Shown: positions 44,946-55,648 of the stretch, in pieces
How positions within the stretch are numbered: the stretch's first letter is position 1
How the letters are laid out: the number at the start of each line of letters is the position of its first letter
Source of the DNA: Anodontia alba
Lineage: Eukaryota > Mollusca > Bivalvia > Lucinida > Lucinidae
Direction: 5' to 3'
Assembly (NCBI GenBank): GCA_964016985.1
Contig: OZ024833.1
Location: forward strand, 66,604,712 to 66,668,711
Length of the DNA: 64,000 nt
The notes under the pieces: model-generated
The model's input: only the letters and a program-made list of their open reading frames with translations
Told to the model about the DNA's origin: nothing
Database searches by the model: none
Made by a program: the position numbers and the translations under genes

Positions 44946-46330
44946 GAAGAAGGGAATATGCTACTGATCTACTAACTGAGGTTTAACAGCTGCAAGCAAT
45001 TTAGATGACAACATTTGGTCAACAAGATCATAAGGTGCTTCATAGCATTGACAGTAAACAGAACAGCTGCCAGCAATGTTGATGGCCACTTGGTCAATAA
45101 GATCATATGGTGCTTCGTAGCATTGGCCAAAATAAATAGAACAGTTGCCAGCAATGTTGATGGCCACTTGGTCAACAAGATCATATGGTGCTTCATAGCA
45201 TTGGCAGTAAACAGAACAGCTGCCAGCAATGTTGATGGCCACTTGGTCAATAAGATCATATGGTGCTTCGTAGCATTGGCCAAAATAAACAGAACAGCTG
45301 CCAGCAATGTTGATGGCCACTTGGTCAATATGACCATGTGGTGCTTCGTAGCATTGGCCAAAATAAACAGAACAGCTGCCAGCAATGTTGATGGCCACTT
45401 GGTAAATAAGATCATATGGTGCTTCGTAGCATTGGCCAAAATAAACAGAACAGCTGCCAGCAATGTTGATGGCCACTTGGTCAATATGACCATGTGGTGC
45501 TTCGTAGCATTGGCCAAAATAAACAGAACAGCTGCCAGCAATGTTGATGGCCACTTGGTCAATAAGATCATATGGTGCTTCGTAGCATTGACCAAAATAA
45601 ACAGAACAGCTGCCAGCAATGTTGATGGCCACTTGGTCAATAAGATCATATGGTGCTTCGTAGCATTGGCCAAAATAAACAGAACAGCTGCCAGCAATGT
45701 TGATGGCCACTTGGTCAATAAGATCATATGTTGCTTCGTAGCATTGGCCAAAATAAACAGAACAGCTGCCAGCAATGTTGATGGCCACTTGGTCAATAAG
45801 ATCATATGGTGCTTCGAGGCATTGACCAAAATAAACAGAACAGCTGCCAGCAATGTTGATGGCCACTTGGTCAATAAGATCATATGGTGCTTCGTAGCAT
45901 TGGCCAAAATAAACAGAACAGCTGCCAGCAATGTTGATGGCCACTTGGTCAATAAGATCATATGGTGCTTCGTAGCATTGGCCAAAATAAACAGAACAGC
46001 TGCCAGCAATGTTGATGGCCACTTGGTCAATATGACCATGTGGTGCTTCGTAGCATTGGCCAAAATAAACAGAACAGCTGCCAGCAATGTTGATGGCCAC
46101 TTGGTCAATAAGATCATATGGTGCTTCGTAGCATTGACCAAAATAAACAGAACAGCTGCCAGCAATGTTGATGGCCACTTGGTCAATAAGATCATATAGT
46201 GCTTCGTAGCATTGGCCAAAATAAACAGAACAGCTGCCAGCAATGTTGATTGCCACTTGGTCAATATGACCATGTGGTGCTTCGTAGCATTGCCAAACAC
46301 AAACTTGCCAACAATGTAGGTGACCACTTG
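44946..46330. repeat. Satellite, homogeneous 78-bp array (about 17 units)
   Basis: Unit: CCAAAATAAACAGAACAGCT, GCCAGCAATGTTGATGGCCA, CTTGGTCAATAAGATCATAT, GGTGCTTCGTAGCATTGG. Because 78 is divisible by three and the unit lacks stops, long frames stay open (394 codons on plus; 431 and 451 on minus). There is no start context, signal or family likeness supporting a protein. A minor unit type with TCAATATGACCATGTGGTGC occurs at about 45327, 45481, 46027 and 46263. Three leftmost units lack or alter a few bases. Confidence 0.95.
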
Positions 46331-46690
46331 GTCATATTGCGATCATGTAGTACTTCCCAACATTGCTACAGGGTGGAGAAGGAAATATTCTACTGATCTA
46401 CAAACTGTGGGATAACAGCTTCCAGCAGTGTAGATTGCCACTTGGTTAACAAGATCATATTTGCTTCGTAGCATTGACCAGCACTGCCAGCAATGTTGAT
46501 AGCCACTTGGTCAATAAGATCATATGATGCTTCGTAGCATTGACCAAAATAAACAGAATAGTTGCCAGCAATGTTGATGGCCACTTGGTCAATAAGACCA
46601 TGTAGTGCTTCGTAGCATTGCCCAAGAAAGTTGCTAGCAATGTAGATGGCCACTTCGTCTGCATTATCATATGGTACTTCCTATTATTGT
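46331..46690. repeat. Satellite, diverged right edge
   Basis: Units with larger changes. The segment 46350-46440 (ACTTCCCAACATTGCTACAG, CTACTGATCTACAAACTG) repeats the left-hand segment 44922-45000 (ACTTCCCAACATTGCTACAC, CTACTGATCTACTAACTG), so a longer-range duplication is present. Confidence 0.85.
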
Positions 46691-47212
46691 TTGTAGTTGT
46701 CCTTCCCATCCCTCTATCGGCCTCTCATAATTACAAGCTGATCATACCGAACCTAAAAACGTTCCACAAATTAACATGAACTACAAATCAACATATTGAC
46801 TACATAATTGCTAGTCAATACTCCTGAAAACTGTACCTGTCTGTAGTCAACGTAACACATCCAGAGACACCTTTTAACGCCGTCTCAAGGAAGCATAACA
46901 GTACCTAGCTAGATCTGACTAAATTGAAATTTTACTATGGTACGGTGACGACACTATAATATGGTAATGGTACTATGGTATAGTGATGATACTATGGTAT
47001 GGTACGGTGATAAAACTGTAGTATGGTAATGGTACTTTGGTACGGTACTCGTACTGTTGTTGGATTGGCACTATGGTAGTGACCTGAATGGCTCTGGAAC
47101 GTTCCCTAGTACTATGGGATGGTATAGTAATGGTCAGGCGTACTGGTAGATATATGGTACAGTGGTATTGGTATGGCATATCCAGTCCGGGAACAGTCAT
47201 AGTGCCAGGTTG
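46691..47212. repeat. Low-complexity ATGGTAC-rich stretch
   Basis: From about 46935, words such as ACTATGGTAYGGTGA and ATGGTAATGGTAC recur irregularly, like a degenerate minisatellite. Nothing coding. Confidence 0.6.
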
Positions 47213-47462
47213 CATTACGAAAGCACGCCTGTTTAAATATATAGAAAATTTCACCTCCAAAAACTGACAATTTTCAGATACAAAACTCTGATATTTTTTT
47301 TTCAAATTTCTGCTGAAAACCGCGAGGCGGTTCTAACAAGTACCACAATCTATGTTTTCGAGCAAAAATAAGAAAAATAATGTTTACTCCTGTAAACCGA
47401 GTTTTACTATATAAAAGTGGGGTTTAAGGAGGCCAAAATTATATAGGCATGTTTTCGTGATG
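47213..47462. mobile_element. C-family MITE with one core arm lost
   Basis: Left CATTACGAAAGCACGCCTGT, right GGCATGTTTTCGTGATG. The left core arm is deleted: the sequence goes from TTTCTGCTGAAAAC directly to CGCGAGGCGGTTCTAACAAG. Loss of one hairpin arm is a typical decay route for palindromes. Confidence 0.88.
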
Positions 47463-48433
47463 TTAAATGTGTGTTATGTCGTGAGACGGTAATGAAAAGG
47501 TGCATAATGCAAGTACATGTACCATCTGTCCAAAACTAAAAATTGTCCAACAATAACAAGACGTCAGTTATAAACATTTTAGAAACTTGCTGCAAAACTG
47601 GTGTCTGATGTACAATAAAGTAAATTAAGTAAAATGAGTGCTTAAGTTTTTCATCCGATGTCTCCTCAGCCCTGATGGATCTTTAATGTAATAAAGATAA
47701 TAATGTTATATTCTAGTGTGTCGACATCTACTTAAAAGTCTTGGTATGCTGGGTGAGGCTCCATCCCTTTTTATAGAGTAGGGAAGAGTCTAGTGGTGCG
47801 CCTGTATCGGCCGAATATCAACAACAGCAAAGTCGTTTGGTCCATTAGTCGGCGATGCGGATAGTTTAAATACCACTAGGGGTCATAGAGGTCATATGTG
47901 AGTGAAACTCATCCAGCCTTCTTCAAGTTTAGACACCGAGCTGTAAAGACGCAAACCTACGCTTAGAGAGGTCACTCGACAGTACAAGACTAAAGACAAT
48001 AATACAATAATGAAATTACTTTACTTGCAAGTCTCTCTCCAGAGAATCTAAGCGTTTCGAAAGATTCTCAGGAGAAGACAATGTGATTAGAAAGGTTGGA
48101 AAAGAGAAAATTTTATACCCGGCGGCTATGACATAGATCTGCATCATTATTGTCCCTGTCCGATATAGTGGGCACTGCCATATTGTTTTTGTCAATGTCC
48201 TTGTTACTCGCACTATGAATGTTTCACTTTTTTTCACCGAGTCCGCTAAATCTTTGTCTATCCTCTTTTTAACAGATAAGCTACTGATATCAAACTTTTT
48301 TTTCTGACTTTAAAATAATTCCCAAATTAAGACAAGATAATTCATAAAATAAATATTTTCCTTCGAAAGTTAAAGCCCACATCTTTGTTAAAATAGTCTG
48401 CGCGTAGTTATATTCCTATCATTTGTTTAAACT
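47463..48433. other. Unassigned sequence
   Basis: No gene or family recognised. TGAGTGAAACTCATCC near 47900 is only a small hairpin. Confidence 0.4.
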
Positions 48434-48800
48434 CAAAGGGACTGAATACACCTGGGCCCAGTTGTTCAAAACTAACGATGTCGTTAGTTAACGTATCATT
48501 AAAACTTTGATCATTAAATATGGCATATATGCTAATATTTTTTGCTAAAAAATGCGAACAGCTTTTGCATTTCCAAAAGCTACGCACATTTTTTCAACAA
48601 AAATACCTGTAAATTTGGTATTGTACTTACTAGAACAGTTAACATTTGACCACTAACGAGCTCGTTAAGCTAACGACGCTTTGAACAACTGGGCCCTGGT
48701 TGTTTTATTCTCGCCACACTTTACAAGAGAGGCTACTATTGTCACTTTCTGTTTGCTTTTCTGCACACCGAATAAAATCGTTAAAGGTTGCCCTTGGAAA
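48434..48800. mobile_element. A-family MITE disrupted by B
   Basis: Left CAAAGGGACTGAATACACCT, then B (48454-48696), then TGGTTGTTTTATTCTCGCCA, AGAGAGGCTACTATTGTCAC, TTTCTGTTTGCTTTTCTGCA CACCGAATA, matching the A left arm with the join just after the start. The right arm is missing or reduced to GTTGCCCTTGGAAACAC. Confidence 0.78.
48454..48696. mobile_element. B-family palindromic MITE nested in A
   Basis: Ends GGGCCCAGTTGTTCAAAACT and CTTTGAACAACTGGGCCC; centre GCGAACAGCTTTTGCATTTC and imperfect inverse. The most diverged B copy in the window. Confidence 0.9.
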
Positions 48801-48804
48801 CACA

Positions 48805-48947
48805 TACACCACAACCTCTTTATAACACTATTGTTGGGGTCCATAGCATAAATCGTGTTTATACATTTTTTGGATCCATCTTTGAACCGTGTTGTATCCA
48901 AAACCGTGCTATAACGAACCGTGTTATACAGAGGTAGAAGTGTATTA
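48805..48947. mobile_element. G-like short element
   Basis: Left CACCACAACCTCTTTATAAC, right, inverted, TACACTTCTACCTCTGTATA ACACGG. Inner repeats of CCGTGTTATA-type words. The ends resemble the copy at 60864. Confidence 0.55.
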
Positions 48948-48989
48948 CATAAAAACTGGCGTCTCTGTTTAATTGAAACGGTTTATATG

Positions 48990-49160
48990 ACCGCATTGTT
49001 TGTAGGATTACATGCGCACCTACTGGCACCGGCTTGAGTGGAGCTCAATTATCCAGAATAGGTCCACTGGGCCCTTGGAAAACAAAAATAAAAACTGTAC
49101 TATGGCGAAGTACTGGGAGACTTTTTACGGCCGCCACACGGCACTTATATCCTTTCTGGA
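48990..49160 (-). repeat. S-family fragment
   Basis: Contains AAAACTGTACTATGGCGAAG TACTGGGAGAC and TTTTACGGCCGCCACACGGC, matching 25045-25085. Confidence 0.6.
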
Positions 49161-49189
49161 AAGGGTTCTAGATAAAACAATATATTAGC

Positions 49190-49425
49190 CAGGGCACATC
49201 ATCTCCAACAAGGTTGCATGTGCGCCCAGCGAAGACTCAGATCAGCCAATGCATCCGCATAGTTTGATCAGAGTCTTCGCAGGGAACCTTATGGGTCCAA
49301 AAAGTCTTCATTAGGACCGCAAACTGATTAGCTTGAGCGGAAGATCAGCTTGTGCGGGTGTGCAGGCTGATCAGAGTCTTCGCTGGGCGCACATGCAATC
49401 TTGTAGGAAAGGCTCTGGCCCGACT
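49190..49425. mobile_element. J-family palindromic repeat
   Basis: Left TTGCATGTGCGCCCAGCGAA GACTCAGATCAGCC; right GGCTGATCAGAGTCTTCGCT GGGCGCACATGCAA: a near-perfect inverted pair about 25-35 bp long. The outer flanks also pair (CCAGGGCACATC ... TCTCCAACAAGG with CTTGTAGGAAAGGCTCTGG). Confidence 0.8.
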
Positions 49426-49462
49426 TGTATACTTTAAAAGCTATAGCTGACATGTCTAGACA

Positions 49463-49542
49463 CAACAAAAACAACAACAACAAAACAACAACAAACAAAC
49501 AAACAAGCAAACAAACAGACAGACAGACAAACAGACAGACAC
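49463..49542. repeat. CAA/CAAA/CAGA microsatellite
   Basis: AACAACAACAA, AAACAAACAAAC and CAGACAGACAGA runs in succession. Confidence 0.9.
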
Positions 49543-49800
49543 AATACAATAAAAATGTGTCATAATAGATTCTAAGAGGTAGGAATTCATGTTTTCCGGA
49601 ACAAATCTATTTGATTCGATTAGCTCCTTCAAGATGAATCATTTCCATGTCTGTATTCCAGTGACCCTTGAGAACAGCGCTGCTTGATTAATGGGAAAAT
49701 AAGTGCTTCTAAATCTAATCTGTTGGCCAGAAATGAAAATTATTTCTGCTTCTTTAGACGCAATCTAGTTGTCAGGTTCATTTGTATTCTCACGACATTG

Positions 49801-49832
<32 letters not shown>

Positions 49833-50064
49833 TTTTTCTAGATAACATAAAATATTTTTGCCGAACTATTGTAATTGTCCTAAATATACGAACAGTTCAT
49901 TACAGCATGCATACTAGATTTGAACTGGCCCCAAGTTATCAAATGTTTGATGCACTGAACACAGCTTGGCGTGAAATTTATCCTGCTAATACATCTCAAA
50001 TTACTAACAATTGCAAATTGTTTTCTTGTTAATAACAACTGAGTATGAAAACAAATTTCTTCTT
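49543..50064. other. Unassigned sequence with poly-T
   Basis: T run at 49801-49829. The piece at 49675-49735 matches 28195-28265 (see that entry). No gene recognised. Confidence 0.4.
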
Positions 50065-50108
50065 ATAAATATGAAAATGCCAATTATTGTTGGCATTTTC
50101 ATATTTAT
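50065..50108. repeat. Perfect 19-bp inverted repeat
   Basis: ATAAATATGAAAATGCCAA, six-base loop TTATTG, then the exact inverse TTGGCATTTTCATATTTAT. Could be a palindromic MITE core, since flanking AGTATGAAAACAAA has a relaxed inverse at 50142. Confidence 0.85.
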
Positions 50109-50319
50109 TAGCAGATAAAAAATGTTCATTCTCAGCTGAGTTGAGTATGAAAGAAAGTTTTATAACCTCGGGGCCGGGCCGGGTCTTTATGACCCACTGG
50201 TGATCTGTCTAAATCTGCTAGCTGAATGACAAATACAAACAAACACAACAACATGCAGTGTTAAAACTCACATTGGCTTTAGCGGTTTCACACGATAGTG
50301 ACATGGACACTGCAGGAAT

Positions 50320-50660
50320 ATTCTGTTCTGTGGATGCGTACATTGCCCTCAAGGGCCATATCTTTTAGAAGCTACTTATCTTTACTACAACTGGTGTAAG
50401 TGCTGTGTGGCGGCCATAAAATGTTTCCTCGTACTTAGAGCAATCATAGTGCAGTAGTATACTTATAGCGCAGTTAATTGGTTAATTGTTATAATTGAAC
50501 TCATTTCGGGATTTTTAGAAAATTTATATGAGGGTCACTGATGAGGCCTAATTGGCCAAAACTAGCTAGCCTGGCCGAGAAAACATGGTCACTTCAGGAA
50601 TTTTTAATTCTATGGATATTTTCGTTGCTCTCAAGGGTAATTCCTTCTAGAATCTATCTA
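50320..50660 (+). repeat. S-family repeat
   Basis: Two passages of TTCAGGAATTTTTAATTCTA or its equivalent, CTCAAGGGYMATWYCTT and AGAAKCTA. GTGCTGTGTGGCGGCCATAA AA at 50398 is the inverse of the block at 25062. GAGGGTCACTGATGAGGCCT AATTGGCC at 50529 is also typical. Confidence 0.6.
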
Positions 50661-50864
50661 CTCATCTACTCACAATTCGGGTACATGTATACCAATGCAT
50701 TATATGTGTTACGTTTACGCGTGTAGACGCGTTGTAGATGGCGTGCCTAGTGTCCTTTGTGTGCTTAGTAATGAATATTATCAGAACTGTTGATTGTATA
50801 CACTTGTTATAATGGAGAAGTATTTATGGCATCAAGAAGGCACATTGATATAAAAAAAAGTACC

Positions 50865-51174
50865 CAGGGAGAGCCACAATAAGAGATAATAGCGTAACAA
50901 TGACATCAAGAGAAAAAGTAAACAAAAGTAAACAAACCAAGACAGACAGTACACAAGCCACACTCAAAGAAAAGTAAAACAACCAGCTCAATCTTCCAAA
51001 ACAAGGTAATCATAGTGCTAGACAAGACCCACTAAATACCACAAATAAGACAACGGACAGGACTAAACACGAAAAAGCCCCGCGGCCAGCAGCCACAAGG
51101 CCACACAAAAGAACAAACAACACTAGAACCACCGTCAGAACGGTCAGTAGTAAAATTACCGTGGGGGGAGGGGG
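50865..51174 (-). repeat. L-family repeat, most complete copy
   Basis: Inverse text includes CTACTGACCGTTCTGACGGT, GGTTCTAGTGTTGTTTGTTC, CTTGTGGCTGCTGGCCGCGG, GTGGTATTTAGTGGGTCTTG, GTACTGTCTGTCTTGGTTTG and ends TTGTGGCTCTCCCTGGGTAC. It shares its start (CTACTGACCGTTCT) and end logic with K, so K and L are probably related families. No protein. Confidence 0.65.
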
Positions 51175-51382
51175 TTAAACCTTGTCCTGCTGAACCCGGA
51201 TATATCCTGCCTTTGCAAACAGTGTAGATCCTGATCAGTTGGCTTCGGAAGAAGCCAACTGATCTGGAACCGCACTGTTTGCCATTAAGTATGTGAATTT
51301 ATAGCAACAATCTGGATCAAGTAATCTGATTCGCTGAAAATTAGGTGTGGCATCTTAATTTATTCAGCAGGACAAGGGTTAA
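51175..51382. mobile_element. F-family MITE, intact and used as empty-site reference
   Basis: Ends TTAAACCTTGTCCTGCTGAA and TTCAGCAGGACAAGGGTTAA. Core AACAGTGTAGATCCTGATCA GTTGGCTTC and inverse. It contains GCCATTAAGTATGTGAATTT, the uninterrupted form of the site where an E element sits in the F copy at 58214. Confidence 0.9.
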
Positions 51383-51849
51383 ATCGACTTTACTGGTACC
51401 AAATTTTTAAACCAGGTTCAAATGTTGTCAAAATACAAAATGATTGTTCGGCTCGCACAGACGCTCCCTAACTGAGTTAGTGAAATAGCAATCACCTCAG
51501 ACACCGACACAGTGTCAAAGAAGTTTCGCAGCTATAGGTGTCGATTTTCTTTCTTGCAATATCTCTTTCGGTGGCACTGGCTATAATAAGAGGTTTTTTG
51601 CAAACAACGAAGAGCCAGAATGAGTACATAATGTGTCGAATTATCAGGATCTACACTGTTTGGCATTCAGTCGTTGAATTTTAAATCTGTTTTCATCGAA
51701 TGTGTTAGGGACGTTAATTAGTATTTATAACTACTATTTCGTCATCTTGTTTGTAACATTAAGGGTAAATTAGTCATCTTTGGATTGCTATATTTCTGGT
51801 TTTAAAACTATTTTATTGCTCTAAGAAGCACAGCAAAGGGGTAGGTAGG

Positions 51850-51887
<38 letters not shown>

Positions 51888-51919
51888 TACCATATGCAAT
51901 CCGATTATGATATATATCA
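51383..51919. other. Unassigned sequence with poly-T
   Basis: Small core remnant AGGATCTACACTGTTTGGCA at 51648. T run of about 31 at 51851-51881. Confidence 0.4.
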
Positions 51920-52141
51920 AATTAAGGTGAATGAACACATCTTGATATTTTACTGCCATTTTTATAAGGGAGACAACTTTCGTTACTTCCTGTTTGCTTT
52001 TCTGCACACCAGACCTCTTCTGAAAATGAGTAAACTTTATGTGGAGAATTTTTTTCCTTATTGGGTAGACCCCTTCTCAGAGGGGGACAAAACAATTTTG
52101 ACAGAGTTTGTTCCCCTGTAAGTGTATCTATTCTTGTTAAA
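51920..52141. mobile_element. A-family MITE, diverged
   Basis: ACTGCCATTTTTATAAGGGA GACAACTTTCG, TTCCTGTTTGCTTTTCTGCA CACCAGACC, then TAGACCCCTTCTCAGAGGGG and GTTCCCCTGTAAGTGTATC. The central hairpin is eroded. Confidence 0.7.
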
Positions 52142-52387
52142 GCTAATTAACTGAAATGTACAATATGCTTAAGGAAATTATTCTAGTTCCCTTACAGCTA
52201 ATGAATTGAATTGTTTGATGCGCTTAAGTGATTATTATAGAACTCGTTGGTATTTTTGTTAATAAATGAGCAAATATTATGACTTTCTCAAACGATTGGA
52301 TCTACCTTCTTAGTTCTTTAGTATTTCACTTACAAATGCTTTCCTTTAAAATATATGTAAGTTACATATATATTCAGTTAAGTTTGG

Positions 52388-52545
52388 GTAACAGAGTTGC
52401 CAACTTTCTGGGAAAGAGTTTCCAACTCTGCTTGTCTTCTCTTTTTGTTGTGGCTGTTTAATTGTATTTATCAATCTTTCCCTTTGATGTTGAGAACTTG
52501 ATCTGATTGTTTCAGTTCCTGAGTTCACTTATTTACTTTACAGTG
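52388..52545 (+). repeat. N-family dispersed repeat
   Basis: GGGTAACAGAGTTGCCAACT, CAACTCTGCTTGTCTTC, TTGTTGTGGCTGTTTAATTG, CTTTCCCTTTGATGTTGAGA and TTCCTGAGTTCACTTATTTA match 8906-9095 without the long T insertion. Confidence 0.6.
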
Positions 52546-53708
52546 CGATTTATAAGAGCTCTTGTTCTGAGAGAGCATCTACAGCGCAAGTACTACAATA
52601 ATGTAACACAAATATTTGCTAAAGTGTCTTAAAAGAAAGATATAACATTTTTGTTTAATTTTTAGCATAAAAATCGATTGAATCCACTGATCAAACGTTT
52701 CATTTAAACCCAAAACGAATAAGATATTAAAATTCTGTGATATAGTTATCAAGATGAAACTTCTAAAAACCTACGATGTGTCAAATTATGAAATCTTCGC
52801 AATAAACGAAGGAATTGAAAAAAAGTTCAATTTTCGGGGAATCTAAAATTCTATGCTGCCAAAGAAAAGCTATTTTAATCAGACTGATAGAGATGACATT
52901 GCATTTCCTTTCTCGGGACCATTCAGTATTGCACATCCCTTCAAAATATGCATCTTTAGGGTTTACTTCATTAAACATGTAAAGATCTGTAAAATTTACA
53001 TATTCCACTAATGAGTGATATATCAAAATATGACAGGAAATTATTTACCTTGTTTAACCATGAAGCCCAATGACTACCCAAGATTGCTTCACACATAGCA
53101 ATAGACCCTTAAATTCTTTCAAGATGAAATTAGGAAGTTTTATGTCAGATACTGACATATGAGAATCTGGCTGTGATGTGCATATCTGCGATCACTGAAT
53201 GGGCTATTACATACGTGAGAAAGAAAGTAGATATTGCCATTGACTGTTAGTTTTATTTTACTGCTAGGAATAAGCATTCTGTTTAAAAACAAAAATGTGT
53301 AAAAACCTAAATTTTGGTAGCGTCCAGTCTTAATACTATAAGATCATCAGGGCTACTCAAGTCTTTTAATACGATGACAGTAAACAGATAAGCCTCAAAC
53401 TATAGCCAGCGCCATGTGGTGTGGATGTTAATCATACAAAGGACTTTGTGTATTTGATGGGTATGCACCATGTCAATAAAATTGCCCATTGACAGGCATG
53501 GCGGAAGAGTCAATATGAACAATATGGCTGGAACGGAAAGGGTTAATCGTTTTGTAGAATTGCCTTCTCAGAAATATCATATTGTCAACGAATTGATTCC
53601 GTATCATCAACAGAGCGTCTTTGAGATCTTCAAGTATCTCATCCTTTAAGCTGAGAAATAAGAACCGTGTCATGGGAAAATAGTCGTTTTAGTATATGCA
53701 AACAGCAA
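52546..53708. other. Unassigned sequence
   Basis: No recognised element. Minus-strand frames at 52781-53026 and 53473-53673 show no known motif. Confidence 0.4.
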
Positions 53709-53752
53709 AGGTTCAGGCGAGACTGCGCATGCGCGCAGTCTCGCCTGAACCT
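53709..53752. repeat. GC-rich perfect palindrome
   Basis: AGGTTCAGGCGAGACTGCGC, loop ATGC, then the exact inverse GCGCAGTCTCGCCTGAACCT. Flanked by AACAGCAA and TGCTTTTTGCTC, resembling the core position of families H and J. Confidence 0.9.
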
Positions 53753-54299
53753 ATGCTTTTTGCTCACGTGACTGGTAGGTCAAGGGGAAACTTCAACCAA
53801 AATACTAGACGTGTGGTCTTCCTAAGGGGCCGGGCATGCACACTGAAAAATTGATTCGATGTAAAGCCTGAAGAGCCATTTTCTCACGACGCTGCTCCCA
53901 TATCCGTAGTCTTTGTATTGTTCACCTGCCTGATTGGACGACTGTGTAAACAAGTTCTGTCGACCCAGCACATAAACACTCACTGCTACAAATATAGCGA
54001 TTGTTCAATCTCCCAACAGGTGCAAACTGTAAGGTGAATGGTTGTGCATCAAAGGAACATAACTAGGCCATGGAACTATATACCTCCCTTCTAATCGAGG
54101 GATACTTTTAAAGGAAAGAATTTGCTCCTAGAGGGAGAGTAGGCGCCATTTATAAGGGTTTCAAAGACAAGAGAGGTAACTTCCTGTATGTAAAAGTTAA
54201 GTCCGCTTTCAAACTTGTAGCAAAATCTTTCACGTGTAGCCATACACATGGGCCGCTAGATGGGTAACGGGAGACTACCGATATACATCTAGCTCTCTG
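53753..54299. other. Mostly unassigned, with A-like fragment
   Basis: At 54100-54200 there is AAAGGAAAGAATTTGCTCCT and AGACAAGAGAGGTAACTTCC TG, a rearranged trace of the A family. The rest is not recognised. Confidence 0.4.
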
Positions 54300-54800
54300 C
54301 TGTGCTTCAGGATCTCAACTGGCGCACACTTGACCAACGACGCATTGACAGTCGGCTGGTCCTTCTATATAAGGTCACATATGACCTTGTTGCGATACCT
54401 GCTGCTGACTACCTGGTCCGGAACACTCGTCCTTCTACAAAAACTCATTCTCTTGCATACAGACAGATCTCGACTCTGAAAGACTACTACAAGTTCACAT
54501 TCTTTCCCCGCACTATCATCCACTGGAATGCCCTACCAGCCCACATACCTGTCCTCCCTACCCTGGCACAGTTTAGTACAGCTGTCTGCCAGGTAATCCA
54601 TTCAACACCTTAGATACCATATTTTATCTTTTCACTATATTAACACTCTTGATCGCACTGTACAAACTCATTTCAGCTACTTTCTCCCGACCCCCCCCCC
54701 AACCTTTTATTCAACTAACCCCCCTTAGCACTTAGTTTTACCGGAACCCCATCTGAAGTCCTCTTCGGAGGTTCAGGTTTTACTGCAGATAGTTAGACAT
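54300..54800 (+). pseudogene. 3' end of a non-LTR retrotransposon (RT C-terminus and 3' UTR)
   Basis: The open stretch 54300-54613 encodes LNWRTLDQRRIDSRLVLLYK, then YRQISTLKDYYKFTFFPR and FFPRTIIHWNALP, ending in HSTP and a stop at 54611-54613. This is the conserved tail after the RT thumb of Jockey/CR1/RTE-like LINEs. The frame is intact for about 100 codons, so this copy is younger than the others. The remaining 190 bases to about 54785 (C-rich, ending CTTCGGAGGTTCAGGTTTTA C) are likely 3' UTR. Nothing of the RT palm or endonuclease precedes it: 5' truncation. Confidence 0.85.
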
Positions 54801-54879
54801 TAAAGTAATCATGGTATTGCGCCTAATTATATCTTCCAAGCCCGAGACGTCTCGTTGACCGAATGAATTAATGCTTTGT

Positions 54880-55125
54880 TTTTCGGAAATATAAGTAAGA
54901 TACCCATGAAATGCTACAATCACGAAGCACAGCCTTACCGAGACACCAAAAGGAGGAGAGATAAGGAACAATGAAAAACAAAAACAAAAAAACAAAAAGT
55001 ACGTCATATACGAAACCAACGAGGCAGGAACAAAGAAGAACTACAACAGAGGAACCGTCTTGGAGCGGTCAGTAGAAAATGACTGGGGGCGAGGGGGAGG
55101 GGGACCGGGGGGGGGGGGGGGTAAA
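54880..55125 (-). repeat. K/L-family repeat with poly-G end
   Basis: ATACCCATGAAATGCTACAA TCACGAAGC, CCGAGACACCAAAAGGAGGA and GGAACCGTCTTGGAGCGGTC AGTAGAAAATG are the inverse of K landmarks (ACTGACCGTTCTAAGG, TTGGTGTCTGGGAAGG). It ends in a run of about 17 G. Confidence 0.65.
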
Positions 55126-55167
55126 AAGCTGCCTTTTATATTCGAAAATCGGTGGTTCTCGTGCATG

Positions 55168-55648
55168 AGGTGAAGGATATACTGGAAGGTTTTGCTGCCA
55201 GTTTGTTAAGAGATGTAACTTTCGCCGACAGGCAGTTCCCTCTGCAGTACTTGTGAAAGTTTTCAAAAATGGGAGCTAGTCATTAACCCATTTATGCCGA
55301 ATGAACTTTTCTGCCTTCACTCTTCGGGCCGGTCCATTGCCAATTTTAGGGATGTCCGATTAGTTTAATTTATTATCATGTTTTATAGAAATTCCTGTAT
55401 TTAATGCAAACAGTGTAGACCCTGACCAGACGCCGCATTCTGCGGCGCCTGATCTGGGTCTACACTGTTTGCCAATGTCCCTTCTATATAAGACGCTAGG
55501 TTTAAATGGGTTAAATGGGTTAGGGTAAGAACTTGCTTCCACGGGGGCACAAATTCATTCCTGTTAGTTGATTCTCAAATGAGACGGGAAGCAAATTTTC
55601 CATGTCAGAAAATTATGTCCCTTGGAACTCTATTGCTTCTCCTTAAAC
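55168..55648. mobile_element. A-family MITE split by an H element
   Basis: Left part GTGAAGGATATACTGGAAGG, GCTGCCAGTTTGTTAAGAGA TGTAAC; right part AAGAACTTGCTTCCACGGGG, GACGGGAAGCAAATTTTCC, CCCTTGGAACTCTATTGCTT CTCCTTAA. Together they approximate both arms of A around the H insertion. Diverged, so moderate confidence. Confidence 0.5.
55283..55512. mobile_element. H-family MITE, TTAA-flanked
   Basis: Ends TTAACCCATTTATGCCGAAT and GCTAGGTTTAAATGGGTTAA. The core AACAGTGTAGACCCTGACCA GACGCCGC and inverse GCGGCGCCTGATCTGGGTCT ACACTGTT lies toward the right end. GGTCCATTGCCAATTTTAGG GATGTCCG is shared with 59871. Confidence 0.9.

Noticed and set aside
44961..46327. Long open frames (431 and 451 codons minus, 394 plus) as repeat-protein genes
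   Set aside because: They are open only because the 78-bp satellite unit is a multiple of three without stops; three different frames on two strands are equally open.
44946..46330. CRISPR-like array
   Set aside because: The whole 78-bp unit is repeated with no unique spacers, and the sequence is animal.
54302..54613. Host gene for the 103-codon frame
   Set aside because: The residues match the C-terminal tail of non-LTR reverse transcriptases, and it is followed by a LINE-like 3' region.
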